A stretch of 64,000 nucleotides of DNA from Undaria pinnatifida (GCA_012845835.1 JABAKD010000004.1:10358732-10422731), one strand, 5' to 3'. Counted from the first letter of the stretch, positions 35,697 to 46,028 are shown. The notes: generated by a model not told the origin, from the sequence alone. A program made the numbers and translations.

Positions 35697-36929
35697 CGAA
35701 GGGTAAAGAGACGATGATTGTGCACGATCCAGCATAGGTTAGCCTATGCGTAGTCAGCCCGTCGGGGGCGTCAGCTTCGCCGGGTGATGGGCGGGAAGTT
35801 GTACTGAAAAGGCTTGATGTTCAAACTGAAAAGACAACGAGCGAGCGAACATGAGAGACCAGACCGGCGTCTGGAACACGGCGAAGCAAAAGGCGGACAC
35901 ACAATATCCAGCTGACTCGTACTGTGATAGTAGGCTGATACCCATTATGCTAGCACTGGTAATCTCTTTTTCGGCATAGTTGGGCGGTTTTACAAGCAGT
36001 CGTGTAGCGTAATTGGACTATTTTTCGAGCATGACGGAAACTTTGGGGGTGATAGCGGACAGCACACTTTTACGCCCCTTATCCAACACATGAATTTAAA
36101 AAACCAACGGCGGGAAAAAGCAGAATAGGTACAAGCGTAAGGAGTACCTGAAAAACATACGGAGGAACAACGCTTGGTCGGCGTCCCCATTAATCAAACA
36201 CGCCCAACATTACCGCACGAACCGCTCCCCCTAGGAAGGGAAATACGGTAGCGTGTGCGCAGCGAGCCGACGGTACTTACAGCAGGGCTGGTTGCCTAGA
36301 CTAGCGGTATTTCCCGGTTTTCCACCCAACTTTCACCACGAGATGGGGGCTTGACACCTTGCGCATGCGTCATTTGGAGAAAATGCACTCAGATAAATTT
36401 CTGGTTAGGCAGAAACCTTACCCTGAGGGTATAATCCCAAACAGGCGTGAAATGGCCCGACCTGGAGCGCGCCCAAAACCACGCAATCCGCGTAAATATG
36501 CAGTCTCTTGAAATACACGCAATTAGGGTCATCGAATTTACGACGGCAGCGGGATCCTTGCAGCGGAACATGTCCGCAGGCTGCCTGTTCGCGGTTGTAG
36601 ATGCAGACGGGTCGCGGGACTGGGTATCGATGACTTCGGCTCATATGACGGCCTGCCTGGGGTCACATTTGCGCCTGATTTAACTCGAGGGCTGGAAGTT
36701 AACGATGCACTCTTTCTGAGTGGGAGTTTTCGTGAGCCACTCGCTGGGGTGAACGCTTTCCAGCCACGGGCGCAGTGCTTCGGGTGCATTTCGTGTTGGA
36801 TATCGGAACGATAATCGATTCCGATACGATACAAAACAACATCTGACGCCCAATCCGATAGTTGTCGGATCGGATCCGATCGATATAGAATCCGACGATA
36901 CGATACCCGATACGCGAGGCACACATACA
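35697..36929. other. no recognised gene
   Basis: About 1.2 kb without a recognisable product. A run with many CGATA and TCGGATC words, including the palindrome ATCGGATCCGAT, lies at about 36800-36915. I cannot tell whether it has a role. Confidence 0.4.
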
Positions 36930-36986
36930 TTCATGGTGTGTATTCGTTGTGTACCCGGTATAGATTACCTTCCGTTGGGTAGTAGG

Positions 36987-37249
36987 TAGGGTTGGGCACT
37001 GGCACAGTATATACTGGCGGTAGTAATCTACTGCCAGTAGCTATCTACCGATTGAGTCGAACAGTATATGCCGTCAGTAGGTTTGATATGTACGTACTTT
37101 CAAGCAACATGCCATACAGTACTATGGAAACCCATCAATATCGTTTTGAGAGAAGCAGTATCAAGTGCACTGCTGATATCCAGCATGCTGATTGCTATCG
37201 AACTCCGTATTTCATCTACTGAGAGAAAGTGCATCAATGCCCAACCCTA
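36987..37249. mobile_element. hAT-like MITE
   Basis: A 263-bp element with inverted ends TAGGGTTGGGCACTG (36987) and the complement of TAGGGTTGGGCATTG (ending 37249). Ends of the form YAGGGNTGGGCA are typical of hAT-superfamily MITEs. The 8-bp flanks GTAGTAGG and GGGTTTGG match at only four positions, so the target duplication is unconvincing or decayed. It lies within the CCTCGGTTGGG part of an array unit. It has no coding capacity. Confidence 0.6.
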
Positions 37250-37474
37250 GGGTTTGGTTGATATTTTACCCCAAAGGTGGCTTAGTTCATGGCGTCGTCG
37301 GCAGGACTACTATTAAAATATAATACCACTTCGAACAAGTTGCTTTTAAGCAAGAGTAATGCGCATGCGTCGCGAAACATGCCTACCCATGGGCGCCCCT
37401 CAAATTTAGACGGACTTTTGGGTAGGCCCGTACGAGAATAACATCGTACCTGGTACGTTTATATGTTAAGCCGG

Positions 37475-37774
37475 TCGCGCCGGTGGCGTATCAGGTTATC
37501 CTCGAGCCTGGTATAGGCCAGTTTCGTGAGTTCGAGTCCCCCCGAGAGCATACTAGTGTACATTCGTTGGGACATTTTCTTGTGCACAAATTGCCTTGCG
37601 GAAAGCGCGAGAGCGTGAGTTAGCAACACTCAATGAAAAATCGACGAGCAGTGGGATTGCTGAACTCTATGCGCGATAAAAATTGAAGGGAAGAACCGGG
37701 GGGGAAAAGGGACGACACCTGTGACCACGGCTTGTCCAGAAGCTGGAAAGTAAAAGTGAGAGAAAAAAAAAAAT
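37475..37774 (+). mobile_element. tRNA-derived SINE, plus copy
   Basis: The head carries an internal RNA polymerase III promoter: A box TGGCGTATCAGG at 37484-37495 and B box AGTTCGAGTCC at 37529-37539, 45 bp apart as in tRNA genes. A unique body of about 210 bp follows and it ends in an A-rich tail (about 37761-37773). The second copy is at 59556-59860 on the minus strand, alignable from head to tail. The SINE lies inside the LTR-unit array; the gypsy element begins ten bases after its tail. Confidence 0.85.
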
Positions 37775-37783
37775 GCAAACTGG

Positions 37784-38047
37784 TGTACCGACTCGCGCGA
37801 CCGCGGGCCCGGTAGTATCAGCTCCGAGGACTTCCCCTCGTAGGCTCGGAGTGCGTTTGTCCACAATGCAATAGTTCGTTCGTTATCACACGGGGAAGTG
37901 ACATGTCATCGGCCATGGACCTTCCCGTTCGTATCTCCAGATCTCAAGAGCTCACAAGAAACGTCAATATTGACAATTGAACTCCCTGACAAAATGTATC
38001 CAACTTTTGTACGGTAAAATGCCCAATGATACGACCACGGCGGTACA
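37784..38047 (-). repeat. 3' LTR of the gypsy element
   Basis: 264 bp, TGTACCG to CGGTACA. The internal side (minus-strand bases GGCTTTTGGAGGGTGA next to the LTR) is a possible but impure polypurine tract. Confidence 0.88.
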
Positions 38048-38549
38048 TCACCCTCCAAAAGCCCATCTCGGGCTACCAACCACAAGTTGGCTCAGACCGC
38101 GTAGCTTTGATAAACATAGCTGTCCGTACGTTGGGCAATGGTCAAGTCCAACACATCCCGGTCATTTTCACCACGACTTAAGATCTACCACGTTTGCTGA
38201 CCGTGAACAACGATTGCTCAGCAGCCGCGTAATCACCAATGAATCTTCAAGCAAGCCACGCGCACCAGCGCCATCCCTCCAATTGCGCATGCAACTTGCC
38301 GAAACGCAGACGACTCATGGAACGTGTATTTCAGTACGATAGTCACCCGTGAAACGGAAGCATCAACCCCGGACATGCTCTGTCCACACACAAGCCTCGG
38401 CGATGAACCGCCAGCTGTGGCTGCGTCAGGTGCTATCATCACCCGGCGCAGAAATTCCAAGCCATAAAAAATACTCGAAATTCAACATTTCGATCAAACC
38501 GAAAATCAGCAGTTCAAAATTCGGGATCCCCCCCAAACCACAGTATGAT
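38048..38549 (-). other. non-coding 3' internal region of the gypsy element
   Basis: Between the chromodomain and the 3' LTR. No domain that I recognise on either strand. Confidence 0.5.
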
Positions 38550-39776
38550 CAAAAACGCAGCCGATACCGCTGTACGAGTCCCCGCTTCTGATCCACCTTC
38601 AGAAGCAGCGTCTTGAGCTCTTTTCGCAGCACGGTCGTCGCGCCATCAAACACGCGCGACACCGGCTCCCAGGTGCTCTCCGCCTCCTCCGGCCCTTCCC
38701 AGGCCACCCTGACGAATAAATCGTCGTCACAACCGAGCGGCAGTCGGGGCAAGACTCCGCCGCACTGCACCGCAGGCGATTACGTTCAGGTGGGGGCTTC
38801 GTCAGCACCACCCTTGCCCCTGAATGAAACCGGACCGCCCCAGGGTTCTTGCGTGCCGGTGGGCCACCCGACAACGCCCGAAATAACACGTCAAGATGCG
38901 TGCGAAAAACTACATCGCGCAGCATCTTGGCAAATTCCGGCGGGGAGCCATGGTCAACAGCGTTGTCGACATCCGTGTACAACACGCCCACGCGATCCCT
39001 CATTTCCACCTCGGAATCCTGGAATATCATGGGTGGTTGAGCGACGGCAGCGTCAGTGCGATTTCATCGTCCACGTCGCCTGGCGCGTCACCGCCCGGCA
39101 CGAAAGCTGTGACAGCCATAGCCGCTCGCAGCACAGCACAATCATCGTTGGGTTCGCCCACAGAACGAGCGGTAAGCTCCATCCCAGCGCCATCTTGACG
39201 CCCGTGTGCCTTCAGCACAGAGGCCTTGAGCCGCGACATGACGTCGATGGCGAGTTTCTCTCTCAGCGTCTTCTCCCCGATAATAACCACATCGCCTCCC
39301 CCAGGGAGCGCGATAATCGGCATGGTAAATCGGACTGGTCCCCACGGTGTATCGATCGTTAAGTGGAGTGGGCACGATTGCGTCTCAATATCACACTCCT
39401 GGTCCAACGACGTCACCACACGCGCATGCCCAACGAACGCCTTTGTTACCACAGTTTGCGTCATCCCCATCTGTCCCCGCAGGGCCTGTACCAGCTCCTC
39501 CGACATTGCTGTGATGCTTGAACCAGAATCCATGAGCACCTTAACCTCAGCAGCCGCCGAAGCACCGGGAGCCGCAAGACGCCCCGCTAGACGCTGCGTC
39601 AGGACCTCCACATGCGGCTCGTTCTCTACCGAATCCACGATCGTCTCATCACATCTGCCGGGCTGCACGACCATGACACGCGCGGAAAAAATGGTGCTGG
39701 AATCTCCACGCCACTGCTGTGACGCGGTTGCCGCCGGCTGCACCGGAACGGTGTGCTGAACGTCGGTGAACAGCAA
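38550..39776 (-). pseudogene. gypsy pol deletion derivative: protease, RT start, chromodomain
   Basis: The minus-strand frame 39776-39027 gives a retropepsin-like protease: active site MDSGSSITAM (Asp codon 39528-39530), and a later VVIIGEKTLRE segment resembling the conserved ILG-x-D/E block. Overlapping it, 39030-38850 reads MRDRVGVLYTDVDNAVDHG and VRFHSGARVV, the sequence normally leading into the RT domain. Then sequence jumps, with a frame change, to FVRVAWEGPEEAESTWEP (about 38720-38665). Its V-x-W-x-G...T-W-E-P pattern is that of a chromodomain, usually at the integrase C-terminus of chromoviruses. The RT, RNase H and integrase core are therefore deleted between about 38850 and 38770. 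Confidence 0.75.
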
Positions 39777-39789
39777 AGGGGCGTGACGC

Positions 39790-40635
39790 TAGGTCGGTGG
39801 CTGTTGAGGGGACCAAGCCGCAGGGAAGTACTGCTGACGGGCACGACTCATGCGAGAGTGCCCAGGCTTCCGGTGTGAAAGCAGAGCGGAACCGTCGGAA
39901 CGACAACAAGGAGTGCTTTGCGTGTGGCAAGCAAGGTCACAAACAGCGGGACTGCCCCCAAAGTCAGCAGGGCAAGGCGGGAAAAGGCGTCCATGGCCAG
40001 ACCCATGGCCAGACCCCTGTGCAGCAGGAGCAGTCCACAAGCGGTCCCTCTCAGCATACCCGGAGCGAGATAACCGGGGTGGCCCCTGCGACTGCCACCC
40101 CTTGAGCTAGTGCGTACAAGACCGCCTCAAAGGCGGTGGTTACGGAGATTGAACCTGCTGCGCCTGAACCATATAGGCAGAATGACGACGACTACGTGTA
40201 CATTCGCGTGCCACGGGAAAGGATGGCGCCAGTGGATTATGGGCTCACCGAGACGGTGCAGAACCAGGTGTCTCAGAGTGCTGGGCCACAGAATGCAGCG
40301 CCAGTTCTTCACTCTCTTCCGATGCAGCTGCCGGCACCCGCGTCGCGGCAGTCATGTGGTGATTCCAGCTCCATTTCACATGCGCGTGTCTCGGTCTTAC
40401 AGCCGGGTGGAAGGGGTGATACGAGCGTGGATACGGTGGAGACCGAACCGCATTCGGAGGCCCTGACGCAACATGTCGCAGGGCGTCTCGCGGTTCCCGG
40501 TGCTTCCGCGGCTGCTGAGAATAAGGTGCTGATGGATTCTGGTTCAGGCATTACAGCTATATCGGAGGAGCGGGTAGAGGCCCTGCAGGGACAGTCGGAG
40601 ATAACCCAAAACGCGTCAACGCAGGCATTTGTTGT
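39790..40635 (+). pseudogene. inverted gypsy segment: gag zinc knuckle and protease
   Basis: This lies within the minus-strand element but is read on the plus strand. A CCHC knuckle (C-FACGKQGHKQRDC, C-x2-C-x4-H-x4-C) is at about 39916-39957. After a spacer and a stop near 40105 comes a protease related to that on the other strand: DSSSISHARVSVLQPGG, PGASAAAENKVLMDSGSGIT (Asp codon 40535-40537) and EITQNASTQAF. It ends abruptly near 40635 where minus-strand gag begins. The two proteases differ at many residues, so the segment derives from a different family member and is not a simple inversion of local sequence. Confidence 0.75.
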
Positions 40636-41440
40636 TTGCCGGCGTACAGCATCATTGGTCTCAATTACAGCTTGGTCCCGTTGCTGCTTTGCAATTATGC
40701 TGAACAACGCGTCAGGGTCATGCGTTACGAAATCGAAACGCATCTTTTTTTCCACCGTGCGGCGGAATTCGAGTGGCTCGATTCCCGCTTCTATTACCTC
40801 CACCAGCACCTTGCCATGCTTTAGCGTATACTGCCGACCGTCGGGCCTCACCACCTCCGTGAGCCCGCTGTCAGCAAGGTATTTCCGCAGGGCACGTTTT
40901 GCATGAACACCCTGCTATCTACTGGCACGCTCGCATCCATCTTCAGCATACGGAATATCTGGCGGCGAAATTCCTCATCACCCGTCTGCTGCATATCAAC
41001 GTCAGCAAACCTTTTGAGCCCTTGCTCTCGCTCCTCCTTGGAGAGGTCGACTCAGAGCTTGCCGTCGTAGAACTCATCAGCCACCATCATTTGGGTCGCC
41101 GAATCTGCCAGCTCTTGCCTCCTCACAAGTACCCGGTCTCCTACATCTTGGTTTGTGATATGCATCTGCTGCTCGTACTCCAAGTAGGCAACAAAAAATT
41201 CACGAATATCTTCGAAGGTAACAACATCACCACCCAACCTAGGTGGTCTATCTCCCCCGATCGTCACCTTGATTTCCGGCTTCAGCCGGCCGCCGGCTCG
41301 GCCTGCACCTCTCGGGTTGCCTCAGCTTGCAGAATGGACTCCGTCAGCGCCCTTTGCTCGTACACCCCTTGCTGCTGTAGGGTTTCCCATTGATTTCCGC
41401 TGGTGTCCCACACCAGCACGCAAACCAGTGCTTTCCGGCC
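40636..41440 (-). pseudogene. gypsy gag, broken
   Basis: Minus-strand reading: a glutamine-rich segment, ETLQQQGVYEQRALTESIL (about 41387-41330), a stop near 41287, then KVTIGGDRPPRLGGDVVTFEDIREFFVAYLEYEQQ (about 41270-41165), KRFADVDMQQTGDEEFRRQIFRM (about 41010-40950) and MVRPDGRQYTLKHGKVLVEVIEAG (40854-40780) to AKQQRDQAVIE near 40660. The layout resembles the capsid region of gypsy Gag, although I identify it by context rather than by a diagnostic motif. Its zinc knuckle would be expected next, but the inverted block intervenes. Confidence 0.6.
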
Positions 41441-41501
41441 TCCGAAAAGAAAATTGGTCACGTTTTAGGCAGTTAGCAGAACTTACCCAATTCAAATGAA
41501 T

Positions 41502-41789
41502 TGCACCGACTCGCGCGACCGCGGGCCCGGTGGTATCAGCTCCGAGGACTTCCCCTCGTAGGCTCCGAGTGCATTTGTCTACAATGCAATAGTTCGTTCG
41601 TTATCACACGGGGAAGTGAAATGTCATATTACACGGGGAAGTGACATGTCATCGGCCATGGACCTTCCCGTTTGTATCTCAACATCTCAAGAGCTCACAA
41701 GAAACGCCAATAATGACAATTGAACTCCGTGACAACATATATCCAGCCATTGTACGGTAAATGCCCAATGATACGACCACAGCGGTACA
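41502..41789 (-). repeat. 5' LTR of the gypsy element
   Basis: 288 bp, colinear with 37784-38047. The extra length is a tandem duplication of about 24 bp (two ACACGGGGAAGTGA units at about 41608-41650). The internal side on the minus strand, ATTCATTTGAATTGGG, does not begin with a TGG primer site. Confidence 0.88.
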
Positions 41790-42815
41790 CTGGTCAGCCC
41801 CGAAGGTTTCATCAATACGTTTTGAGGTGGGAGAATGTTGTAAGGCTTACCCCAAAGACCGTACGTAGGAATACCTAATTGCACGGCGTCGTCGACAGAA
41901 CAAGATTCACATCTCAGTTGAACTGCTATTACTTTCCAATGCTCGGTTATGCGAGCTTCGTGAAAAAAACAGTCTCCCAATGGGCCCCCTCAAATTGAGA
42001 CGGAATTTAGGCTAGGTCCGTACGACATTGCGTCATGCACGTATCCATCAACTCGTCAGTCCCAAAGGCCCTGTCACGAGGGGGAGGGGGCGTAAGGCTT
42101 ACCCCTTACCCTCGGCTGGGACATAGAATAACAGTTTTTACCCCAAGGGGCCTTCTTCGTGATGCGTCCTTACATGCCGTTTGTCGGTGGGACATGTACT
42201 TGAATGTCAATGCGAGCAATTATGGTTCAATAACTAATTACTTGCGCGTGCGCTCCGAAAACATGTCTTACTGTGCCCCCCCAAAATTGGAACAGAGTTT
42301 GTTAAAGAAGTCGGCACGAGCGTATGCGTACACCGGTCAACTGGTTAGTTCCAACGATCCTACAGTTCCGAGGGGGGGGTGAGAAAAGAGAGAAACATGT
42401 ACGTAAAGGCTTCCACTCCGCTCGTCGCTATGGTAACCCTTTAGCCTTGGCATATATAGCTCAATTAATTACTCCTTCAAGCGTGGCGTCGTCGGCAAGA
42501 CAGGCATCGAACGTATTTTCAGATATGTCTCCAGAAGAAAACAATGCGTGTGCGCCTCGAATACCAGCCTTCCCCCCGTCAAAAACTACGGCGGAGTTTG
42601 GGGTGGAGCCCGTATCGGACACATATGCCGTCAACAGCTTCAGCAGTCCTACAGGGCGTACAGTTCCTAGACGGGGAGATGAATGCTGTAACGCGTACCG
42701 CTTTCCCTCGGTTGGGCAATAGATCAACGTTTTACCCCAGGCAGCTGCCTATGCCTTTTTACAAGGCGTTGCCAGTAGGATTATTATTGTCAGTGCCGCT
42801 TCGAACCATTACTTT

Positions 42816-42905
42816 TTAACCTCTTCAGAGCCCCCAAACCCCTCCCGATACTAAATCTAAGTGATTATGTCCCCAAAATCGGGTTTCCAGTTGTCAAGGG
42901 GTTAA
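42816..42905 (+). mobile_element. TTAA MITE (piggyBac-like), copy P1
   Basis: 90 bp bounded by TTAA at both ends; family ends are TTAACCCCTTTA and TAAAGGGGTTAA (here TTAACCTCTTCA and TCAAGGGGTTAA). It contains AGAGCCCCCAAACCCCTCCC and GGGTTTCCAGTTG as in the other copies. Inserted in the LTR-unit array. Confidence 0.75.
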
Positions 42906-43482
42906 GAAACACTTACGCGTTTGTCCCTCAAACATGCTTTCCTCGGACCCCCCGATGTGGCACGCGATTTGGATAAGAGGCCGTACGAGCGTCAGCAAGC
43001 GTGTATCGATCAATAGACTGGCCCCAAAGGTCCTACGGTTCCGAGGGAGGGAGAATACCGCACACATCGGACAGATCACGATCTAGATCATATAGACCAC
43101 ATAGATCATATAGATCGTATGGTAGCATGATATGTATAGGCCATGCAGATCGTGTTGACCGGGGATCTATCTGCTTTGAAAGACATAGATAATGAACAAT
43201 TAATAGGGATATATCTGATCTGTCCGGCGTGTGGAATGGTCTAAGGTTCACCCTCGTTTGCAAACCACATTGATATTCTTACCACAGACGTGATATGATA
43301 GCATAATTGAATTATACCTGCTCGCATGGCGTCGTCGGTTGATTTTTTTCAAGATTAGTTCAAACCATTCTTTCTCCAAGGAAGAGTTCCGCGTACGTCC
43401 CGAACACATACCCCACTGGGATCCCTCAATTTTGGACGGGATTTGGGGAGAGGATTTGGGTAGAGGGCCGTACAAGCGCATG

Positions 43483-43568
43483 TGTTAAGGAATAAGTGGG
43501 GTATTAGTCCGTTTGACCACTTGCAAAAGGTTAACCAATTGCTTTTACTCAAACTAAGCCGTACAACA
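43483..43568 (-). repeat. solo LTR of the TRIM family, reverse orientation
   Basis: 86 bp from TGTTAAGG to GTACAACA, the reverse complement of the LTRs at 52819, 53108 and 55287 (shared TTGGTTAACCTTTTGCAAG and CAAACGGACTAATACCCC). The flanks are CATG (43479-43482) and TATG (43569-43572), a 4-bp duplication with one mismatch. Removing LTR and duplication restores the array sequence GTACAAGCGCATGCGCATAT. A lone LTR is what recombination between the two LTRs of an element leaves. Confidence 0.8.
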
Positions 43569-43675
43569 TATGCGCATATCGGCCAACTAGAAAATCTCGA
43601 GGGTTCTACAGTTTCGAGGGGGGATACTGCTGTAAGACCTGCCCTCGGTTGGAAAATAGCTTGGAGTCGTTCTGC

Positions 43676-43905
43676 GGTAGCCCCCCCCAACACCCTTTTC
43701 TTTAACGAAATCGCCGGTTTCGAAACCAGCTTCCGGTCGTATCTGCTGAAAAAGGGTGTCCCTTGCCCCCCCGACGTCATCGTTCGACAGTCCTTTGCAA
43801 ACAAGAAAATACATGAAGAATTTTGTTGTCATGTCATCCTTCCTCGTGTCGAGCAGCCATAAAACGTTCGTTAAAGAATATCGCTGGTTTTTGGGGGGGG
43901 CTATC
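43676..43905. mobile_element. MITE with C8-tract inverted ends
   Basis: The ends GGTAGCCCCCCCCAA (43676-43690) and TTGGGGGGGGCTATC (43891-43905) are inverted complements with one mismatch. Inner inverted words TTCTTTAACGAA (about 43697) and TTCGTTAAAGAA (about 43868) support a DNA element. The array units resume on both sides. Its right two thirds resemble 53880-54050. No ORF. Confidence 0.6.
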
Positions 43906-45153
43906 GTAGAATCAGTAATTGGTAGTTTACCACAGGTAGATATAGTATTATAGCTTAGTTGACGACACCTGCTTGCATGGCGTTGTCGGCAGGACATTTA
44001 TTTCAATATCGCTTCGGACCATTATTTTTCGACAAAAAAAAAAAAAATCGCTCGAGGCCCGAAAATGTGTCTCCGTGGGCCCTCTCTTATCGGAGCGGAC
44101 TTTGGGTGGAGGCATGTACAAGCATACGCGTGAGTGGCTGCCTGGTTAGCTCCAAATATCAAATATCCTACATTTCAGAGAGGGGGAGAATGTTGCAAGG
44201 CTCAAGCTTACTCTCGGTTGAGTCATAGGTCAACATTTCACCCCCAGGTATTGTACCTCAATTCGTGATAATAGCTATTCACTTATATGGCGTCGTCGGC
44301 AAGACAAATATCTAGTCTCACTTCGAACAATTATACTTGATCCAGAAACAGTCACGCGAGCGTCCCGAAAACATGCCCCCCTTAAAAAATGGGGCGAGAT
44401 GTTGGGGAAGGCAACGTACGACTGTATGCGCTTATCGGCCAACTAGGTAGTCCCACAGGTCCAATGATACCGTTTCAAGAGAGGAAGAATACCATAAGGC
44501 GCTGGTCTACTATTGATTGTGCTTGCTTACTTGATACACATATGATGATGGGAAATAGGAGTTCCAGTGATAGATTAGCGTTGTCGTATCGGGATATCGG
44601 GATGTCGGAGATATGTCCCGTCTAATTCGCCGCTTTTCCTTCCCCCCGGGACGCCTTCCCCCTTGATACCGGAGAGGAGCTAAATGATACTGCATATGAG
44701 ATACTCTTGAGGAGCTGAACAATAAATAACTACACGTTCTATTTACCTACCCACTGGGTTCTCCGCCACCCTGGCTACAGTCTGTGCGGCGGCGCTGCCC
44801 TGCGACGCTCCAACGAGTCAGGAAACACGATTGCACACCTACTCTCAACTGAGCACCAAATTAACAGTTTAACCCGGGTAGTTGAAGTTTGTGATATACC
44901 GTACATTCAAACGTGGCGCAGTCGTGCATGGCAAGCATCGAACCTCATTTCGAACGAATTATTTTCCAAAAAAACAGTTACGCGCGAGCCCTGAACACCA
45001 CAATGTCCCCCTGCTGGTCCCCCTGAAATTCGGGCGGAAATTAGAAGTAGATCCGTGGAGAAGCTGAATAGTGCCACTGTCTTCTTTAGTGCCGGAGAAA
45101 TCGCTTGGCACGCCTTGAGCCCTCTAAAGCAACTCTATAATAACCCCATTTCC

Positions 45154-45206
45154 ATTAGTGCCGGTGCCCTGAATAGTGCCGGTGCCCTGAATAGTGCCGG
45201 TATGCT
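45154..45206. repeat. 18-bp tandem repeat, about 3 units
   Basis: ATAGTGCCGGTGCCCTGA repeated, with the last unit partly changed. Very short. Confidence 0.9.
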
Positions 45207-46028
45207 GGGCAGGCGCATGCCAGCCTTCTTGGGAGCCGCCGTCTGTAGGCACGTGCGACAGCATTTGGACCTCCGCTATAACTGGTGGTATGTCCTAAAG
45301 GTCGGGACACTTTGACTGGGGGGATCATCCTTCTGTGGAAATTTGTAAGGCTCATCCGGCGGATTTACATGTTACTCCAGGTAGCGCGGTCGGCAAGACC
45401 CCTGCACAAATTCTCATCAACATCGGACACAATTTAGAACGGATACTTACGGTACAACTATCGCTGAGGACTTGCCGAGCAAGCGAGCTAGAGATCCCAT
45501 AAAAGCGTACGGTGCCGTGAATATGCAACCGGTGCCGGACAGATTAACAAAAACTTTTTTCGAGGTTTATGCCGACGGAGGCACGGATGCAGGGTTGCGT
45601 AAACGATGAGTTCACCAAATTATTGAATAGCCACTATTAATAATCAATAAAACAGCTATAAAAACACAGGGCTTTTCGCGATACATGGCGTTTTCTCGCG
45701 GCCGGTGCGGTTCAGTTCGGTGCGGTGTGGTGCGGTGCCATCTGTACCGGTTTTTGCAGGACCGCAACGCACCGTGCGTATTTGTAACCGCATCGCACGG
45801 CGTCACACAATTTTAAAACCCCAAAGCCAAAGCGCACACCGCATTGCATCGCATCTCAAGACACCACACGACTCTCAAACATTTAGCATGTCCACCTCGC
45901 CCTTACAATTCTTCATTCGATAAATCCACCGACATGCCGTTCAACACCCCGCAAAAAAGCCTTGAAAAAAACAGGGTTTCGCGATGGTCACGACCGGACC
46001 CACGGATAGAGAGAGGAACTAATCAAAA

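Larger units (their letters stand above)
37784..41789 (-). mobile_element. rearranged, non-autonomous Ty3/gypsy (chromodomain type) element
   Basis: Direct repeats 37784-38047 and 41502-41789 both start TGYACCG and end CGGTACA, and are bounded by a 4-bp duplication CTGG (37780-37783 and 41790-41793). Removing the element rejoins array sequence (GCAAACTGGTCAGCCCC). Read on the minus strand the order is gag, then a foreign plus-strand block with zinc knuckle and protease, then protease, the first residues of RT and a chromodomain. RT, RNase H and integrase core are missing. It was thus presumably mobilised by enzymes of complete relatives or was rearranged after insertion. Confidence 0.85.
36930..45400 (+). 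repeat. decayed tandem array of an LTR-PBS-internal-PPT unit (~300 bp), heavily interrupted
   Basis: A unit recurs with, in order: a purine run (GAGGGGGGGAGAA-like), TGTTGTAAGGCTTACCC-like sequence, CCTCGGTTGGGCAATAG, TTTTACCCCAGGTA, then TGGCGTCGTCGGCAGGAC, CTTCGAACCATTA, ACATGCCCCCC, GCCCGTACGAGCGTATGCG and CCAACTGGTTAGTCCC. The TGGCGTCGTCGG word or a variant starts at about 37290, 41883, 42176, 42484, 42763, 43327, 43978, 44288, 44913 and 45382. After removing insertions the spacing is about 280-330 bp. Insertions within it: a hAT-like MITE, a SINE, the gypsy element, a TTAA MITE, a reversed solo LTR and a C-tract MITE. The unit looks like an LTR element in tandem rather than an ordinary satellite. 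Confidence 0.75.

Noticed and set aside
37475..37560. A functional tRNA gene at the SINE head
   Set aside because: The acceptor and anticodon stems do not close, and the same head with a body and A-tail occurs at 59556-59860, which is a SINE.
37977..38342. 121-codon plus-strand frame next to the gypsy LTR
   Set aside because: Starts inside the LTR and runs antisense to the element; no domain.
39226..39759. 177-codon plus-strand frame
   Set aside because: Exact shadow of the minus-strand gypsy protease.
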